From an uncultured Acidobacteriia bacterium (GTDB lineage: Bacteria > Acidobacteriota > Terriglobia > Bryobacterales > Bryobacteraceae), in assembly GCA_903907865.1 (NCBI GenBank), contig CAIVPR010000078.1, positions 186,001 to 250,000 of the forward strand: DNA of 64,000 bases, read 5' to 3'. The notes below the pieces were generated by a model that worked only from the letters and a program-made list of their open reading frames with translations, did not search any database and had not been told where the DNA came from. Numbering within the stretch: position 1 is the first letter of the stretch; every line of letters begins with the position of its first letter. Both the position numbers and the translations under genes were made by a program. Of the stretch, positions 1 to 8,247 are shown piece after piece.

Positions 1-524
1 GCGGCGTAAAACGACATCGTCGCGAAGAAGCCCATGCCGCCGCAGAGGCCGTCGAGGCCGTCGATCAGGTTCAGGGCGTTGGTGGTGAAGAGCAGCCACA
101 TCACGGACAGCGGCAACCCGATCCAGTCTGGAATTGCAACGCCCGCCAACGACTCCAGTCGGATTCCGTAGGCCCAAGCCAGCCCCGAGGCGGCGATCTG
201 CCCCACCAGTTTTACGCGCGGGCTCAGGTTGAAGAAATCATCCACCAACCCGGTGAGGAAGATGGCGGTGGCGGCCGGAAGGATGAAAAGGGCTCCGACA
301 GCGGGCCCCGGCCGCTCTGGAAAAGGGAGCATCAGCAGCGTGGCGGCGTAGGCGGCGAAGATCGGGATGCCGCCCACACGGGGGATTGGATACGCATGGA
401 CCTTGCGCTTGCCCGGTCGATCGACGACATTGTATGCGCGGAATACATCCCGCACGATGGGCGTGACCAGGAGCGCAATCAGGAAAGATCTCGCCAGCGC
501 GATCCAAAGGTCGACTGGATTCAC
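1..524 (-). CDS. polyprenyl-phosphate sugar-1-phosphate transferase, MraY/WecA family (partial)
   Basis: The gene runs off the left edge; only the N-terminal 174 residues or so are present. It begins at a GTG directly behind a GGAGG-type ribosome site. The translation has a first membrane helix, then the family signature VDRPGKRKVHAYPIPRVGG, a VDDFFNL motif (the aspartate pair of the WecA/MraY active-site region), further hydrophobic helices and NALNLIDGLDGLCGG, which is diagnostic of the family. Such inner-membrane enzymes move a UDP-sugar phosphate onto undecaprenyl phosphate to start O-antigen, teichoic acid or exopolysaccharide synthesis. The R-K-H pattern after VDRP favours a WecA/TagO-like enzyme over MraY. 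Substrate cannot be read from this fragment. Confidence 0.9.
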   Translation of the reverse strand, partial: MNPVDLWIALARSFLIALLVTPIVRDVFRAYNVVDRPGKRKVHAYPIPRVGGIPIFAAYAATLLMLPFPERPGPAVGALFILPAATAIFLTGLVDDFFNLSPRVKLVGQIAASGLAWAYGIRLESLAGVAIPDWIGLPLSVMWLLFTTNALNLIDGLDGLCGGMGFFATMSFYA

Positions 525-581
525 TTCCTCCCCCTTGCGCGGGGGATTTCAAATGCGGCAGGGGGCCGTAGGAAAGTCAAT

Positions 582-875
582 TTAGACCTCCGCGCGCCGC
601 CAAACGCGCTCGATTTCACCCAGAACCGCACGGTCGAGTATATGCTCGACCGCCACCGCGACCGTCGATTCGGTGCTCGAACGAATCTCGCCGAGGTAGA
701 TGGCTGAATCGGATACGACCTCGACCAGTGCACCGGCGAGGATATCGGGGGGGCTGGCGGGGAAATGGAGTTGGAGGCCTCGGCGGTTGTCCGCAAGGTT
801 GGACAACAGGGCTGGAAAGGTCTCCCCGGCAGGGAGCCTGCGGACCATAACCCTTTCATTTTGTTCGTCCAACAC
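582..875 (-). CDS. small PilZ-like protein of unknown function
   Basis: A 97-residue ORF opening with GTG, upstream of the glycosyltransferase on the same strand (57-bp gap). The stretch GALVEVVSDSAIYLGEIRSS followed by VAVEHIL looks like the small beta-barrel, PilZ-like proteins common in Acidobacteriota, which usually read 'G..VEV....YLGEV.......G....VEH'. The c-di-GMP-binding RxxxR motif is not evident, so nucleotide binding is not claimed. Assignment is by pattern only. The alternative is a spurious ORF, but the reading frame is free of competing homology and sits in the right place to be a gene. Confidence 0.55.
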   Translation of the reverse strand: MLDEQNERVMVRRLPAGETFPALLSNLADNRRGLQLHFPASPPDILAGALVEVVSDSAIYLGEIRSSTESTVAVAVEHILDRAVLGEIERVWRRAEV

Positions 876-942
876 TCATTGCCAGTGTATCGCGACCATC
901 CCCCTGGTGCCGGTAGAGCAAAGGTTGCGATACCGTTAATCG

Positions 943-2244
943 ATGACTGTACAAAGATCCTCCCGTCGTGGGCTGGTTTCAGCAGCACTCGGTGCCGCCG
1001 TGGCGTTCCGGAACACGTCGACGGCATTGGCGCAGAAGGCGTCGTTGTCGGCGGCCGGCAAACCGATTGAGGCCGTCGCCCGCGACGAAGACTTCTGGTT
1101 CCATGTGCGCGACGCGTTCACAATTGACCGGACTCTGATCAACCTGAACAACGGCGGCGTGTCGCCCGCGCCCCGAATTGTTCAGGATACAGAGATCCGT
1201 TATCTGGAAATGCAAAACATGAATCCGACATATTACATGTGGCGGATTCTGGATCCGGGCGTGGAGACGTGCAGGCGGCGGCTGGCCCAGTGTTTCGGCT
1301 GCGATCCCGAGGAGATCGCCATCACGCGAAACGCGAGCGAGGCGCTGGAAATCGTCCAATTCGGGCTCGATCTGAAAGCGGGCGACGAGGTGATCACCAC
1401 CAACCAGGACTACCCGCGCATGATCACGTCGTGGCAACAGCGGGAGCGGCGCGATGGGATTGTACTGAAGCAGTTGAAGTTTCCCGTGCCTGTGCCCGGT
1501 GGCCTTGACTTTCTCTACAACTTGGTCAAGGATGCCATTACCCCGAAGACGAAAGTGATCCACATCTGCCAAATCACCAACCGCACGGGGCAGATCTTTC
1601 CGGTGAAGGAGATCTGCAAGCTGGGCCGGCAACGCGGCATCGAGGTCATCATCGACGGCGCGCACGCCTTCTGCCAGTTTCCTTTCAAGCATGAGGATCT
1701 GGACTGCGACTACTACGGGACCTCACTCCACAAGTGGCTCCTGGCCCCGATCGGAACGGGGATGCTCTATGTGCGGAAGTCGAAGATTGGGAAGATTTGG
1801 CCGATGATGGGGGCCGACGAGCCGTTGTCCAACGACATCCGGAAGTTCGAGCAGATCGGCACGCATCCCGCCTCGCAGAGGAACGCGATCGCGGAGGCGA
1901 TGAACTTCCACGAAAGCATCGGGGTGGAGCGCAAGGCCGCGCGGCTGCGGTATCTCCGGGCGCGGTGGACGGACCAAGTGCGGGACCTGCCCAACGCGCA
2001 GTTGCTGACGAGTGACGATCCGGCGCAGTCGTGTGGGATCGGACTCCTCGGGGTGAAGGGCGTCGACGCGAGCAAGCTGGTGGGGTATTTGAACACCAAA
2101 CGGATCTGGACGACGGCGTTCGTCTCGCCTGGCGAGTACCAAGGGATCCGGATCACGCCGAACGTCTACACGACCGTGGAGGAAGTGGATTACTTCGCCA
2201 AAGTGGTGCGGGAGGTGGTGAAGGCGGGCGCGATTCCGGGGTGA
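943..2244 (+). CDS. exported class V aminotransferase-fold PLP enzyme
   Basis: 433 residues. The N-terminus (SSRRGLVSAALGAAVAF) resembles a twin-arginine signal, so the enzyme is probably exported already folded. The body is a fold-type I PLP enzyme: the TRNASEAL phosphate-binding loop near residue 128, the cofactor aspartate and histidine in IDGAHA (about 238-241) and the Schiff-base lysine in SLHKW (K264). It resembles the isopenicillin-N-epimerase/cysteine-desulfurase-like branch of class V. The true substrate cannot be told from sequence. A TACCGT hexamer at 931-936 lies 6 bases before the ATG, which fits a leaderless transcript. Tat-exported members of this group are frequent in Acidobacteriota. 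Confidence 0.88.
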   Translation: MTVQRSSRRGLVSAALGAAVAFRNTSTALAQKASLSAAGKPIEAVARDEDFWFHVRDAFTIDRTLINLNNGGVSPAPRIVQDTEIRYLEMQNMNPTYYMWRILDPGVETCRRRLAQCFGCDPEEIAITRNASEALEIVQFGLDLKAGDEVITTNQDYPRMITSWQQRERRDGIVLKQLKFPVPVPGGLDFLYNLVKDAITPKTKVIHICQITNRTGQIFPVKEICKLGRQRGIEVIIDGAHAFCQFPFKHEDLDCDYYGTSLHKWLLAPIGTGMLYVRKSKIGKIWPMMGADEPLSNDIRKFEQIGTHPASQRNAIAEAMNFHESIGVERKAARLRYLRARWTDQVRDLPNAQLLTSDDPAQSCGIGLLGVKGVDASKLVGYLNTKRIWTTAFVSPGEYQGIRITPNVYTTVEEVDYFAKVVREVVKAGAIPG

Positions 2245-2258
2245 CGGAGGATTAAGAC

Positions 2259-2457
2259 TTGGTCGAGGCACGGAAAGCCGCGCTCTTTGCGCGAGCCGTC
2301 GAGGTGTTTGGAAACGAAGAAGTAGCAGCACGAATGGATGGACGGGCGAATGCCAGCACTCGCGGGTGAGACGCCCACAAGCATGCTGGGCTCGGAGGCA
2401 GACTTTGTCGAGATCCTGAACATCTTGGGCAGGATTGAGCACGGCGTCATCAGCTAG
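2259..2457 (+). pseudogene. MbcA/ParS/Xre antitoxin toxin-binding domain, frameshifted remnant
   Basis: Reading from a TTG at 2259 (GGAGG at 2246-2250) gives ARKAALFARAVEVFGNEEVA and then runs out of homology. Skipping one base near 2334 restores WMDGRMPALAGETPTSMLG and ends LGRIEHGVIS-stop. Joined, these are the DUF2384 domain of Xre/ParS/MbcA antitoxins: helix with VFG.E, then W......L.G..P..ML and the LGRIEHGV tail. The N-terminal DNA-binding part is missing, and no RES toxin follows. I read this as a dead antitoxin fragment broken by a single-base shift. A sequencing error would leave a short, domain-only protein of about 65 residues. Confidence 0.62.
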
Positions 2458-2478
2458 GAAAATGGAGCTAGCGGATAA

Positions 2479-3375
2479 ATGAACATTAAACGTAGACTCT
2501 TCCTCGGAACAGCCATAGTGGCAGCGACCCTAAAGGCCGCCGAGCCCCCGATCAAACTAGGCGTGGTGACCCGTGTCCGCCCCGGCGAAACGCCCGATTC
2601 AACCATCGCCCACGTCAGGAAGCTCGGCTTTTCGACCTGCCAGATCGGCGTCAGGCCCATGACGATGGCGGATATTCCCGCACTCAAGGCCGCACTCGCG
2701 AAGTACAGCGTCGAGGCCACGGCCGTGATGGAACTGGGACCGGGGCGCATGGTGTGGAACTTTGCCGAGGGCCCCGCGACCATCGGCGTTGTGCCCCGTG
2801 AAACCCGTCGCGCGCGCATCGACGCGCTGAAGGCTGCGGCGGATTTCGCCGAGGCGGCCAGCATCGCCTCTGTCCAGACGCACATCGGCTTCGTGCCCGA
2901 GTACCCGGGTGACCCCCTGTTCCAAGAGGTTGTCGACGCCGTGGCCGAGATCGGCGCACATTTCAAATCCAAGGGTCGAACCCTGCTGCTGGAGACCGGC
3001 CAGGAGAGCCCCGTCACGCTGCTCCGGCTCATTCAGACCGTCAACTCGGGCAACCTATTCGTCAATCTCGACACCGCCAACCTGATCCTCTACGGGAAGG
3101 GGAATCCTGTCGACGCCATGGACGTGATCGGAAAATACGTCCGTGGCCTGCACGCCAAGGACGGACTGTTCCCGACGGATCCCAAGAATCTCGGCCAGGA
3201 AGTTGCCATCGGGAAGGGCCGTGTGGATTTCCGAACGCTGTTGAAGCGGCTGAAGGACTTCGACTACCACGGGCCGATGACCATCGAGCGCGAGATCGAA
3301 GGGGCCAAGCAGGAGCAGGACATCCTGGACTCGAAGCGTTATCTGGAAGGGTTGATCGCCGAGACCTATCGGTAG
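2479..3375 (+). CDS. exported sugar phosphate isomerase/epimerase-like TIM barrel
   Basis: 298 residues. A short hydrophobic N-terminus with paired arginines (MNIKRRLFLGTAIVAATLKA) suggests export. The rest is an AP-endonuclease-2/xylose-isomerase-like TIM barrel: metal-site acidic residues appear in LLLETGQE (about 172), NLDTANL (about 197) and the C-terminal TIEREIEG, with histidines in TCQIGVR-to-VQTHIGF and HAKDGLF. The family includes sugar-keto isomerases and hydroxypyruvate isomerase-like proteins, so the exact reaction is unknown. It is one of four such barrels in this window, a group Acidobacteriota use with plant-sugar degradation genes. Start chosen at the first ATG, which supplies the signal sequence. 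Confidence 0.85.
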   Translation: MNIKRRLFLGTAIVAATLKAAEPPIKLGVVTRVRPGETPDSTIAHVRKLGFSTCQIGVRPMTMADIPALKAALAKYSVEATAVMELGPGRMVWNFAEGPATIGVVPRETRRARIDALKAAADFAEAASIASVQTHIGFVPEYPGDPLFQEVVDAVAEIGAHFKSKGRTLLLETGQESPVTLLRLIQTVNSGNLFVNLDTANLILYGKGNPVDAMDVIGKYVRGLHAKDGLFPTDPKNLGQEVAIGKGRVDFRTLLKRLKDFDYHGPMTIEREIEGAKQEQDILDSKRYLEGLIAETYR

Positions 3376-3393
3376 CCGCCGGGAGCGTCCAAT

Positions 3394-3425
3394 ATTACGC
3401 GATACGATATTACGCATCGCGTAAT
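3394..3425. promoter_or_regulatory. double ATTACGC operator-like palindrome before a TIGR03435 gene
   Basis: ATTACGC occurs at 3394-3400 and 3409-3415; the second copy forms a perfect palindrome with GCGTAAT at 3419-3425 around a 3-base spacer. The outer arms ATTACGCGAT (3394-3403) and ATCGCGTAAT (3416-3425) also match perfectly. The site ends 7 bases before a TATTCT -10 hexamer (3433-3438). Palindromes of this TTAC...GTAA type are typical operators of BlaI/MecI/CopY winged-helix repressors, which often accompany TIGR03435 genes in this phylum. No such repressor gene is present in this window. Confidence 0.6.
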
Positions 3426-3445
3426 GTTGTGATATTCTTGAGGCC

Positions 3446-4162
3446 ATGATTCGTCCACTCTCCGTTTTCCTCGTGGCGTCCGCACTGTTGGCCGCCCAAG
3501 CGCGTTTCGACGTCGCCACTGTCCGCCGCGCCGACCCGGCAAGTGAAGTCCGGCCGGACATCATCGTGCGGGGCGCGACGGTATTGGTGCGTCGAACGTC
3601 GCTCGCGGGATGCCTGGCATGGGCGTTCGACTTGAAGCAGTACCAAATCGTCGCCCCAAGCTGGGTTGCGCAGGAGAAATACGAGATCCAGGCCAAGGCT
3701 CCGGAGGGTACACCGGTCGCCGGGATGCGGCGTATGATGCAGGAATTGCTCAACGAACGGATGGGGCTTGCCAGCCACGCCGAAAGGAAATCCATGCCCG
3801 CCTTCGTCATGACCGTGGGCAAGGACGGCCCCAAGCTGAAGGAATCCGGGACCGGCGGAGACTTAGACATGTCAGGAAAGGGCAATGCCGCGGTATTTAA
3901 GAACGCGAAACTTGGGACCTTCGCGGAATTGCTGGCGCGGCAACTGCGAGTCCCGGTCCTCGACCAAACAGGCTTGGACGGGAAATACGATTTCACGTTG
4001 GACGTGGACGCCTACGTCGAGGCAAACCACACCAAGAACGACGAACTGGACGTGCTGCCGATGGTAATAGAAAAGCAACTGGGACTCAAACTGGAACGGC
4101 GCAAGGTGGATCTGGAAGTCCTCGTGGTGGATCACGTCGAGCAGAATCCCAAGCAGAACTAG
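3446..4162 (+). CDS. TIGR03435 family protein
   Basis: 238 residues with a signal peptide (MIRPLSVFLVASALLAAQA) followed by the family opening RFDVATVRRADP. Other hallmarks are SLAGCLAWAF, the helix MRRMMQELLNERMGL, GPKLKESG, a glycine-bounded TFAELLARQL.VPVLDQTGL and GKYDFTLDV, ending LVVDHVE. This is an exported acidobacterial family of unknown biochemical function, found in many copies per genome and often near BlaI/BlaR-type regulators. The TATTCT hexamer exactly 7 bases ahead of the ATG fits a leaderless message, and the palindrome just upstream suggests repressor control. A second member lies at 55739. Confidence 0.9.
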   Translation: MIRPLSVFLVASALLAAQARFDVATVRRADPASEVRPDIIVRGATVLVRRTSLAGCLAWAFDLKQYQIVAPSWVAQEKYEIQAKAPEGTPVAGMRRMMQELLNERMGLASHAERKSMPAFVMTVGKDGPKLKESGTGGDLDMSGKGNAAVFKNAKLGTFAELLARQLRVPVLDQTGLDGKYDFTLDVDAYVEANHTKNDELDVLPMVIEKQLGLKLERRKVDLEVLVVDHVEQNPKQN

Positions 4163-4171
4163 CCGGTCCCA

Positions 4172-4184
4172 TACAATGGGCTCC
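4172..4184 (+). promoter_or_regulatory. -10 element placed for a leaderless start
   Basis: TACAAT at 4172-4177 is followed by 7 bases and then ATG at 4185. An ATG at 4176 lies inside the hexamer itself and so could not be on a message begun by it. The same geometry recurs at 3433, 13425 (minus strand) and 56538. Confidence 0.5.
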
Positions 4185-5018
4185 ATGTATGCCGCTTACA
4201 ATCCGCAGTTGACGGGTGGCCGGGTGCAATGGCCGGAATCGGCCGCCTTGGCTGCCCGGGCCGGATTTTCGGGCTGCGACGTTGGCTTGGTCAATGCTAT
4301 CAAGGCCGGACTCGAACCGACCCGGCGCGAGCTGGCGCAGAACCACCTGAAACCCGCCGCCGTCGATTTGCCCGTCGACTTCCGTAAGGACGACGACACA
4401 TTCCGGCAAGGGTTGGCCAAACTCGGCGACGCGGCGTCGTTTGCGGCGGCCATCGGGTGCCCTCGAATGGTCACCTACATCCTCTCTTCGAGTACTCTCC
4501 CGAAGGTGGAACAGCGCAAGATCCTGCTGGACCGGTTCCGGGCGGTTGCCGAAGTGCTGGCGCGCTCGCATGTGCGGCTCGGGCTAGAGTTCCTCGGGCC
4601 CCTCCACATCCGCAAGGCGAATCCGTACGAGTTCATCTGGAGGATGGACGAGATGTTGGAGTTCGCCAAGGAGTGCGGTTCCAACTGCGGGCTGCTGTTG
4701 GACGTTTGGCACTGGCACCACGCGGGCGCGACCGTTGACGACGTCCTCAACGCGGGCAAGGACCGGATCGTCCACGTCCACTTCAACGACGCCGCGCAAC
4801 TGCCGCCGGAGGAAGTGCGCGACAACCAGCGCCTACTGCCGGGCGAGGGCGTAATCAATTTGCGCGGGTTCCTGCGGGCGCTGAAGCGGATCGGGTATGA
4901 GGACGCCTTGTCGGTGGAGGTCTTCGGACGCGGGCTGAAGGAGATGGATCCGGCGGAGGCGGCCAAGCTCGGATATCAAGCCGCCACCCGGGTGATGACC
5001 GAGGCCGGGGTGCTGTAG
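4185..5018 (+). CDS. sugar phosphate isomerase/epimerase-like TIM barrel, cytoplasmic
   Basis: About 277 residues from the ATG at 4185; an upstream ATG at 4176 adds three residues but overlaps the likely -10 box. There is no signal peptide. Barrel motifs include LGLEFLGPLHIRK (metal-binding glutamate), GLLLDVWHWHHAG (aspartate and histidine of the third strand), IVHVHFNDAA and the terminal LSVEVFGR. This layout matches AP-endonuclease-2-fold isomerases such as inosose dehydratase or 2-keto-sugar epimerases. The reaction is unknown. The gene is followed after only 2 bases by a DUF3820 gene and may be co-transcribed with murQ. Confidence 0.87.
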   Translation: MYAAYNPQLTGGRVQWPESAALAARAGFSGCDVGLVNAIKAGLEPTRRELAQNHLKPAAVDLPVDFRKDDDTFRQGLAKLGDAASFAAAIGCPRMVTYILSSSTLPKVEQRKILLDRFRAVAEVLARSHVRLGLEFLGPLHIRKANPYEFIWRMDEMLEFAKECGSNCGLLLDVWHWHHAGATVDDVLNAGKDRIVHVHFNDAAQLPPEEVRDNQRLLPGEGVINLRGFLRALKRIGYEDALSVEVFGRGLKEMDPAEAAKLGYQAATRVMTEAGVL

Positions 5019-5020
5019 GC

Positions 5021-5239
5021 TTGACTCCCCACTACGACCTTGAGGAGATGGCCAACACCCGCATGCCGTTCGGCAGATTCAAGGGCTGGTATCTGACGGA
5101 CCTGCCCGACGCCTACTTTGTTTGGTTTAGCCGCCATGGCTACCCCGACGGCAAGCTCGGCCAAATGCTCGCCGCGATGCACGAGCTGAAGATGAACGGC
5201 CTCGAGAAACTGCTGCGTCCCCTCCGGCACTCCGGCTGA
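5021..5239 (+). CDS. DUF3820 family small protein
   Basis: 72 residues starting at TTG two bases after the upstream stop, so translation is probably coupled. The core MPFGRFKGWYLTDLPDAYFV and LGQMLAAMHELK match the DUF3820 family ('MPFGKYKG..L.DLP..YL.W......GKLG..L'), annotated in places as a putative quorum-sensing-regulated virulence factor, with no firm function. The length equals the usual family length. The GTG or ATG alternatives would remove the conserved N-terminal part, so TTG is preferred. Confidence 0.82.
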   Translation: MTPHYDLEEMANTRMPFGRFKGWYLTDLPDAYFVWFSRHGYPDGKLGQMLAAMHELKMNGLEKLLRPLRHSG

Positions 5240-5269
5240 CGGCCAAGGCCGGGGTGGTATCAACAAAAC

Positions 5270-6100
5270 GTGGAGCAAATCGCCAACCTTCTCACCGAAC
5301 GACCAAATCCCGCCTCCGAACACATCGACCAGCTACCTACGCTGGACATGCTGCGCGTCATCAACGACGAAGACGCCAAGATCGCCGCAGCCGTGGCGGT
5401 CGAGCTGCCGAACATTGCGAGGGCGGTCGATGCCATCGTTGCAGCGTTCGAGCGTGGCGGCCGATTGTTCTACATCGGAGCGGGGACGAGCGGTCGGCTC
5501 GGGGTGCTCGACGCTTCCGAGTGTCCACCCACCTTCAACGTGCCCGGTGACCGCGTCCAAGGGATCATCGCGGGCGGGGAATCCGCCTTGTCGAAGGCCA
5601 CTGAAACCACCGAGGACGACCCGGCTATCGGCGCGCGCGACTTGGCGGCGCGAGACTTCGGCCTTGGCGACGTGCTCTGCGGAATTGCGGCCAGCGGTCG
5701 GACGCCCTACGTGCTGGGTGCAGTCGAGGCCGCGAAGGCGCTGGGGGCGGTGACGGTCGGGATCAGTTGCTCCCCCGATTCGACGCTTGCGCGCGCGGTC
5801 GACATCGCGATCACACCGCTGCCCGGGCCGGAGGTGATCGCCGGTTCCACCCGGCTCAAGGCTGGCACCGCCACCAAGCTCGTGCTCAACATGCTCACGA
5901 CGGGCACGTTCATTCGTCTCGGTTACGTGTGGCGGAACCTGATGGTGAACGTGCAGCCCAAGAACGGCAAGCTGCTGGACCGGGCCAAGCGCATCATCTC
6001 GACCGCGACCGGCGCGGATTACGACGCGGCGGGCGAAATGCTGGCTTCCGCCGGCAACAATGTGCGGGCCGCGATCCTTGCTTGGCAACAAGAACTGTAG
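5270..6100 (+). CDS. murQ: N-acetylmuramic acid 6-phosphate etherase
   Basis: 276 residues from a GTG. MurQ cleaves the lactyl ether of MurNAc-6-phosphate to give GlcNAc-6-phosphate and D-lactate, a cytoplasmic step of cell-wall recycling. Hallmarks are LDMLRVINDED, the SIS-domain sugar-phosphate site GAGTSGRLGVLDASECPPTF, IAGGESAL, GIAASGRTPYVLGA and EVIAGSTRLKAGTATKLVLN, ending in the C-terminal UBA-like helices. The protein is slightly shorter than the usual 295-300 residues because the N-terminus is brief (VEQIANLLTERPNP). It lies 15 bases upstream of murA in the same direction. Confidence 0.95.
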   Translation: MEQIANLLTERPNPASEHIDQLPTLDMLRVINDEDAKIAAAVAVELPNIARAVDAIVAAFERGGRLFYIGAGTSGRLGVLDASECPPTFNVPGDRVQGIIAGGESALSKATETTEDDPAIGARDLAARDFGLGDVLCGIAASGRTPYVLGAVEAAKALGAVTVGISCSPDSTLARAVDIAITPLPGPEVIAGSTRLKAGTATKLVLNMLTTGTFIRLGYVWRNLMVNVQPKNGKLLDRAKRIISTATGADYDAAGEMLASAGNNVRAAILAWQQEL

Positions 6101-6115
6101 TGGGAAAATAACGCA

Positions 6116-7372
6116 ATGGACAAATTCGTCATCACGGGCGGCAATCCGCTCAACGGGACCATCGCCACCAGTGGCGCGAAGAACTCCGCCCTGCCCGTGC
6201 TGGCTGCGGCGCTCCTGACGGCGGAACCTGTCATCCTGCATCGCATTCCCCCAGTCTGCGATATCCGTACCATGGAGCGCCTGATGGTGGACATCGGGTC
6301 CGAGGTCGACATCGACGGCGAAACCGTCACCGTGCGCACGCCGAAAATTGTTTCGCCCGAGGCCCCGTACGAACTGGTGAAGACGATGCGTGCGTCGAGC
6401 CTTGTCCTGGGTCCCTTGGCAGCCCGTGCCGGCCGGGCGCGGGTCTCGATTCCCGGCGGCTGCGCCATCGGGGCGCGGCCCATCGACATGCACCTGCTCG
6501 GCCTGACCAAGCTGGGCGCGACCGTTTCCGAGGAATACGGCTACGTGGAGGCCGTCGCGCCCGGTCGCCTGCAGGGCGGCAACATCTTCTTCGACCGGAT
6601 CACGGTGACCGGCACCGAGGACATCCTCATGGCCGCCGTCCTGGCCGAGGGCGAAACCGTGATTTCCAACGCGGCTCGGGAACCGGAAGTGATCGATCTC
6701 GCCGAATTGCTGGTCAAGATGGGCGCGAAGATCGAGGGAGCGGGAACCAGCGTCATCCGGGTGCAGGGCGTCGAAGAACTCCACGGGGCCGAGCACGAGA
6801 TCATTGCGGACCGCATCGAGGCCGGCACCTTCATCATCGGCGGCGCTATGACCGGCGGCGACCTCACGGTAACCGGCTGCGTGGCCGATCACCTTGGCGC
6901 GTTGCTGGACAAGCTGCAAGCTGCCGGAGTCAATGTTTCCGTAGTGGATCCGACCACCATCCGGGTCCAGCCGGGCGGCACGATCATGCCGGTGGACATG
7001 GCCACCGAAGAATACCCGGGCTTTGCCACCGACCTGCAGGCGCAGTATATGGCCATGATGACGCAGGCCGAGGGCATTTCGATCATCACCGAAACCATCT
7101 TCGAGAACCGCTTCATGCACGCGCAGGAATTGCGCCGTATGGGGGCGAACATCCGGATCGACGGGCGCAAAGCGATTCTTGCGGGCCGCAGTAGTCTTAC
7201 CGGTGCCGAGGTGCTCGCCTCCGACCTACGCGCGAGCGCGTCGTTGGTTCTGGCCGCACTGGTGGCGAAGGGCGAGACCGTGATCGACCGCGTCTACCAC
7301 ATCGACCGGGGATATGAGCGCATCGAAGAGAAGCTGACAGGGGTTGGGGCACAGATTTCAAGGGTGGAATAG
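6116..7372 (+). CDS. murA: UDP-N-acetylglucosamine 1-carboxyvinyltransferase
   Basis: 418 residues, the standard length. MurA adds enolpyruvate from PEP to UDP-GlcNAc, the first committed step of peptidoglycan synthesis. The catalytic cysteine is present in IPGGCAIGARPIDMHL (C116), so the enzyme should be sensitive to fosfomycin, and the PEP/UDP-GlcNAc lysine lies in SGAKNSALP (K22). Other landmarks are the TEEYPGFATDLQAQ loop and the C-terminal DLRASASLVLAALVAKGET with VYHIDRGYE. It probably forms an operon with murQ, with a GGGAA ribosome site about 10 bases before the ATG. Confidence 0.97.
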   Translation: MDKFVITGGNPLNGTIATSGAKNSALPVLAAALLTAEPVILHRIPPVCDIRTMERLMVDIGSEVDIDGETVTVRTPKIVSPEAPYELVKTMRASSLVLGPLAARAGRARVSIPGGCAIGARPIDMHLLGLTKLGATVSEEYGYVEAVAPGRLQGGNIFFDRITVTGTEDILMAAVLAEGETVISNAAREPEVIDLAELLVKMGAKIEGAGTSVIRVQGVEELHGAEHEIIADRIEAGTFIIGGAMTGGDLTVTGCVADHLGALLDKLQAAGVNVSVVDPTTIRVQPGGTIMPVDMATEEYPGFATDLQAQYMAMMTQAEGISIITETIFENRFMHAQELRRMGANIRIDGRKAILAGRSSLTGAEVLASDLRASASLVLAALVAKGETVIDRVYHIDRGYERIEEKLTGVGAQISRVE

Positions 7373-7440
7373 GACCGTCGGGGTCGAGTCGGTCGATTTG
7401 CCAACGCGAGGGCATCGCGCGCGTATAAGCAGATGTCGCC

Positions 7441-8247
7441 ATGGCCAACCTCATCCAGGATTTCCGTTTCGCCCTCCGCACGCTCCGCAAATCGCCGGTG
7501 TTCACCTTGGTTGCCGTGGCCTCCCTGGCGCTGGGCATCGGGGCAAACACAGCCATCTTCACGCTGGTGAACCAGCTTCTGCTCAAGATGCTGCCGGTCA
7601 AGGCACCGGAGGAACTCGTTCTGCTGGATTCCCACGGCTCCCACTACGGCTCGAACACGGGCTCCAACGCCATGTCCTATCCGATGTACCAGGACATCCG
7701 CGACCGCAACCAAGTCTTCTCCGGCATGTTCTGCCGCTACGGCCAGACGTTTGCCTTCGGCGACAACGGCAAGACGCAGGTCATTTCCGGCGAACTCGTT
7801 TCGGGCAACTACTTCCCGGTGCTTGGCATCGGGGCCGCCGCAGGGCGGGTCTTCTCGGTGTCCGACGACCTGATGCAGCACGGCCACCCCGTCGCGGTCA
7901 TCAGCTACGACTTCTGGCGCTCGCAATTCGCCCTCGACCCCTCGGCGATCAACCGCAAGATCACCCTGAACGGCTACCCGTTCACCATCATCGGCGTCAG
8001 CCTGGAGGGATTCCACGGCATCGACCCCAGCCTATCCCCAGCAAATCCGGATTCCCATGAGCATGAAGGCGGAGATCACGCCCGGCCCGTGGTATTCGCT
8101 GAACGACCGCCGGAGCCGTTTTGCCAATGTCTTCGGCCGACTCAAGCCGGGCACGACCATCGAGCTCGCCAAAGCTGGCTTGCAGCCGCTCTACCATTCG
8201 ATTCTCGATATGGAGGTCAAGGAAAAGGCCTTCGCCAAGGCCACTGA
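7441..8247 (+). pseudogene. MacB/FtsX-type ABC permease, N-terminal part (frameshifted)
   Basis: This frame encodes the start of an acidobacterial ABC permease: DFRFALRTLRKSPVFTLVAV, one membrane helix, GIGANTAIFTLVNQ and the periplasmic MacB-PCD domain (SYPMYQDIRDRN, VSGNYFPVLGI, VISYDFWRSQF, GFHGIDPSLSP). Homology stops near 8038 and resumes one frame over at 8039 with QQIRIPMSMKAEITPG, which continues in the next ORF. The break lies in a short C-run (8036-8039), so either a real single-base mutation or a sequencing slip could cause it. Residues after about 200 of this ORF are out of frame and meaningless. Confidence 0.85.

Noticed and set aside
5333-7120. 595-codon antisense frame over murQ and murA
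   Set aside because: Low-complexity His/Arg/Asp-rich translation without homology; both opposite genes are certain.
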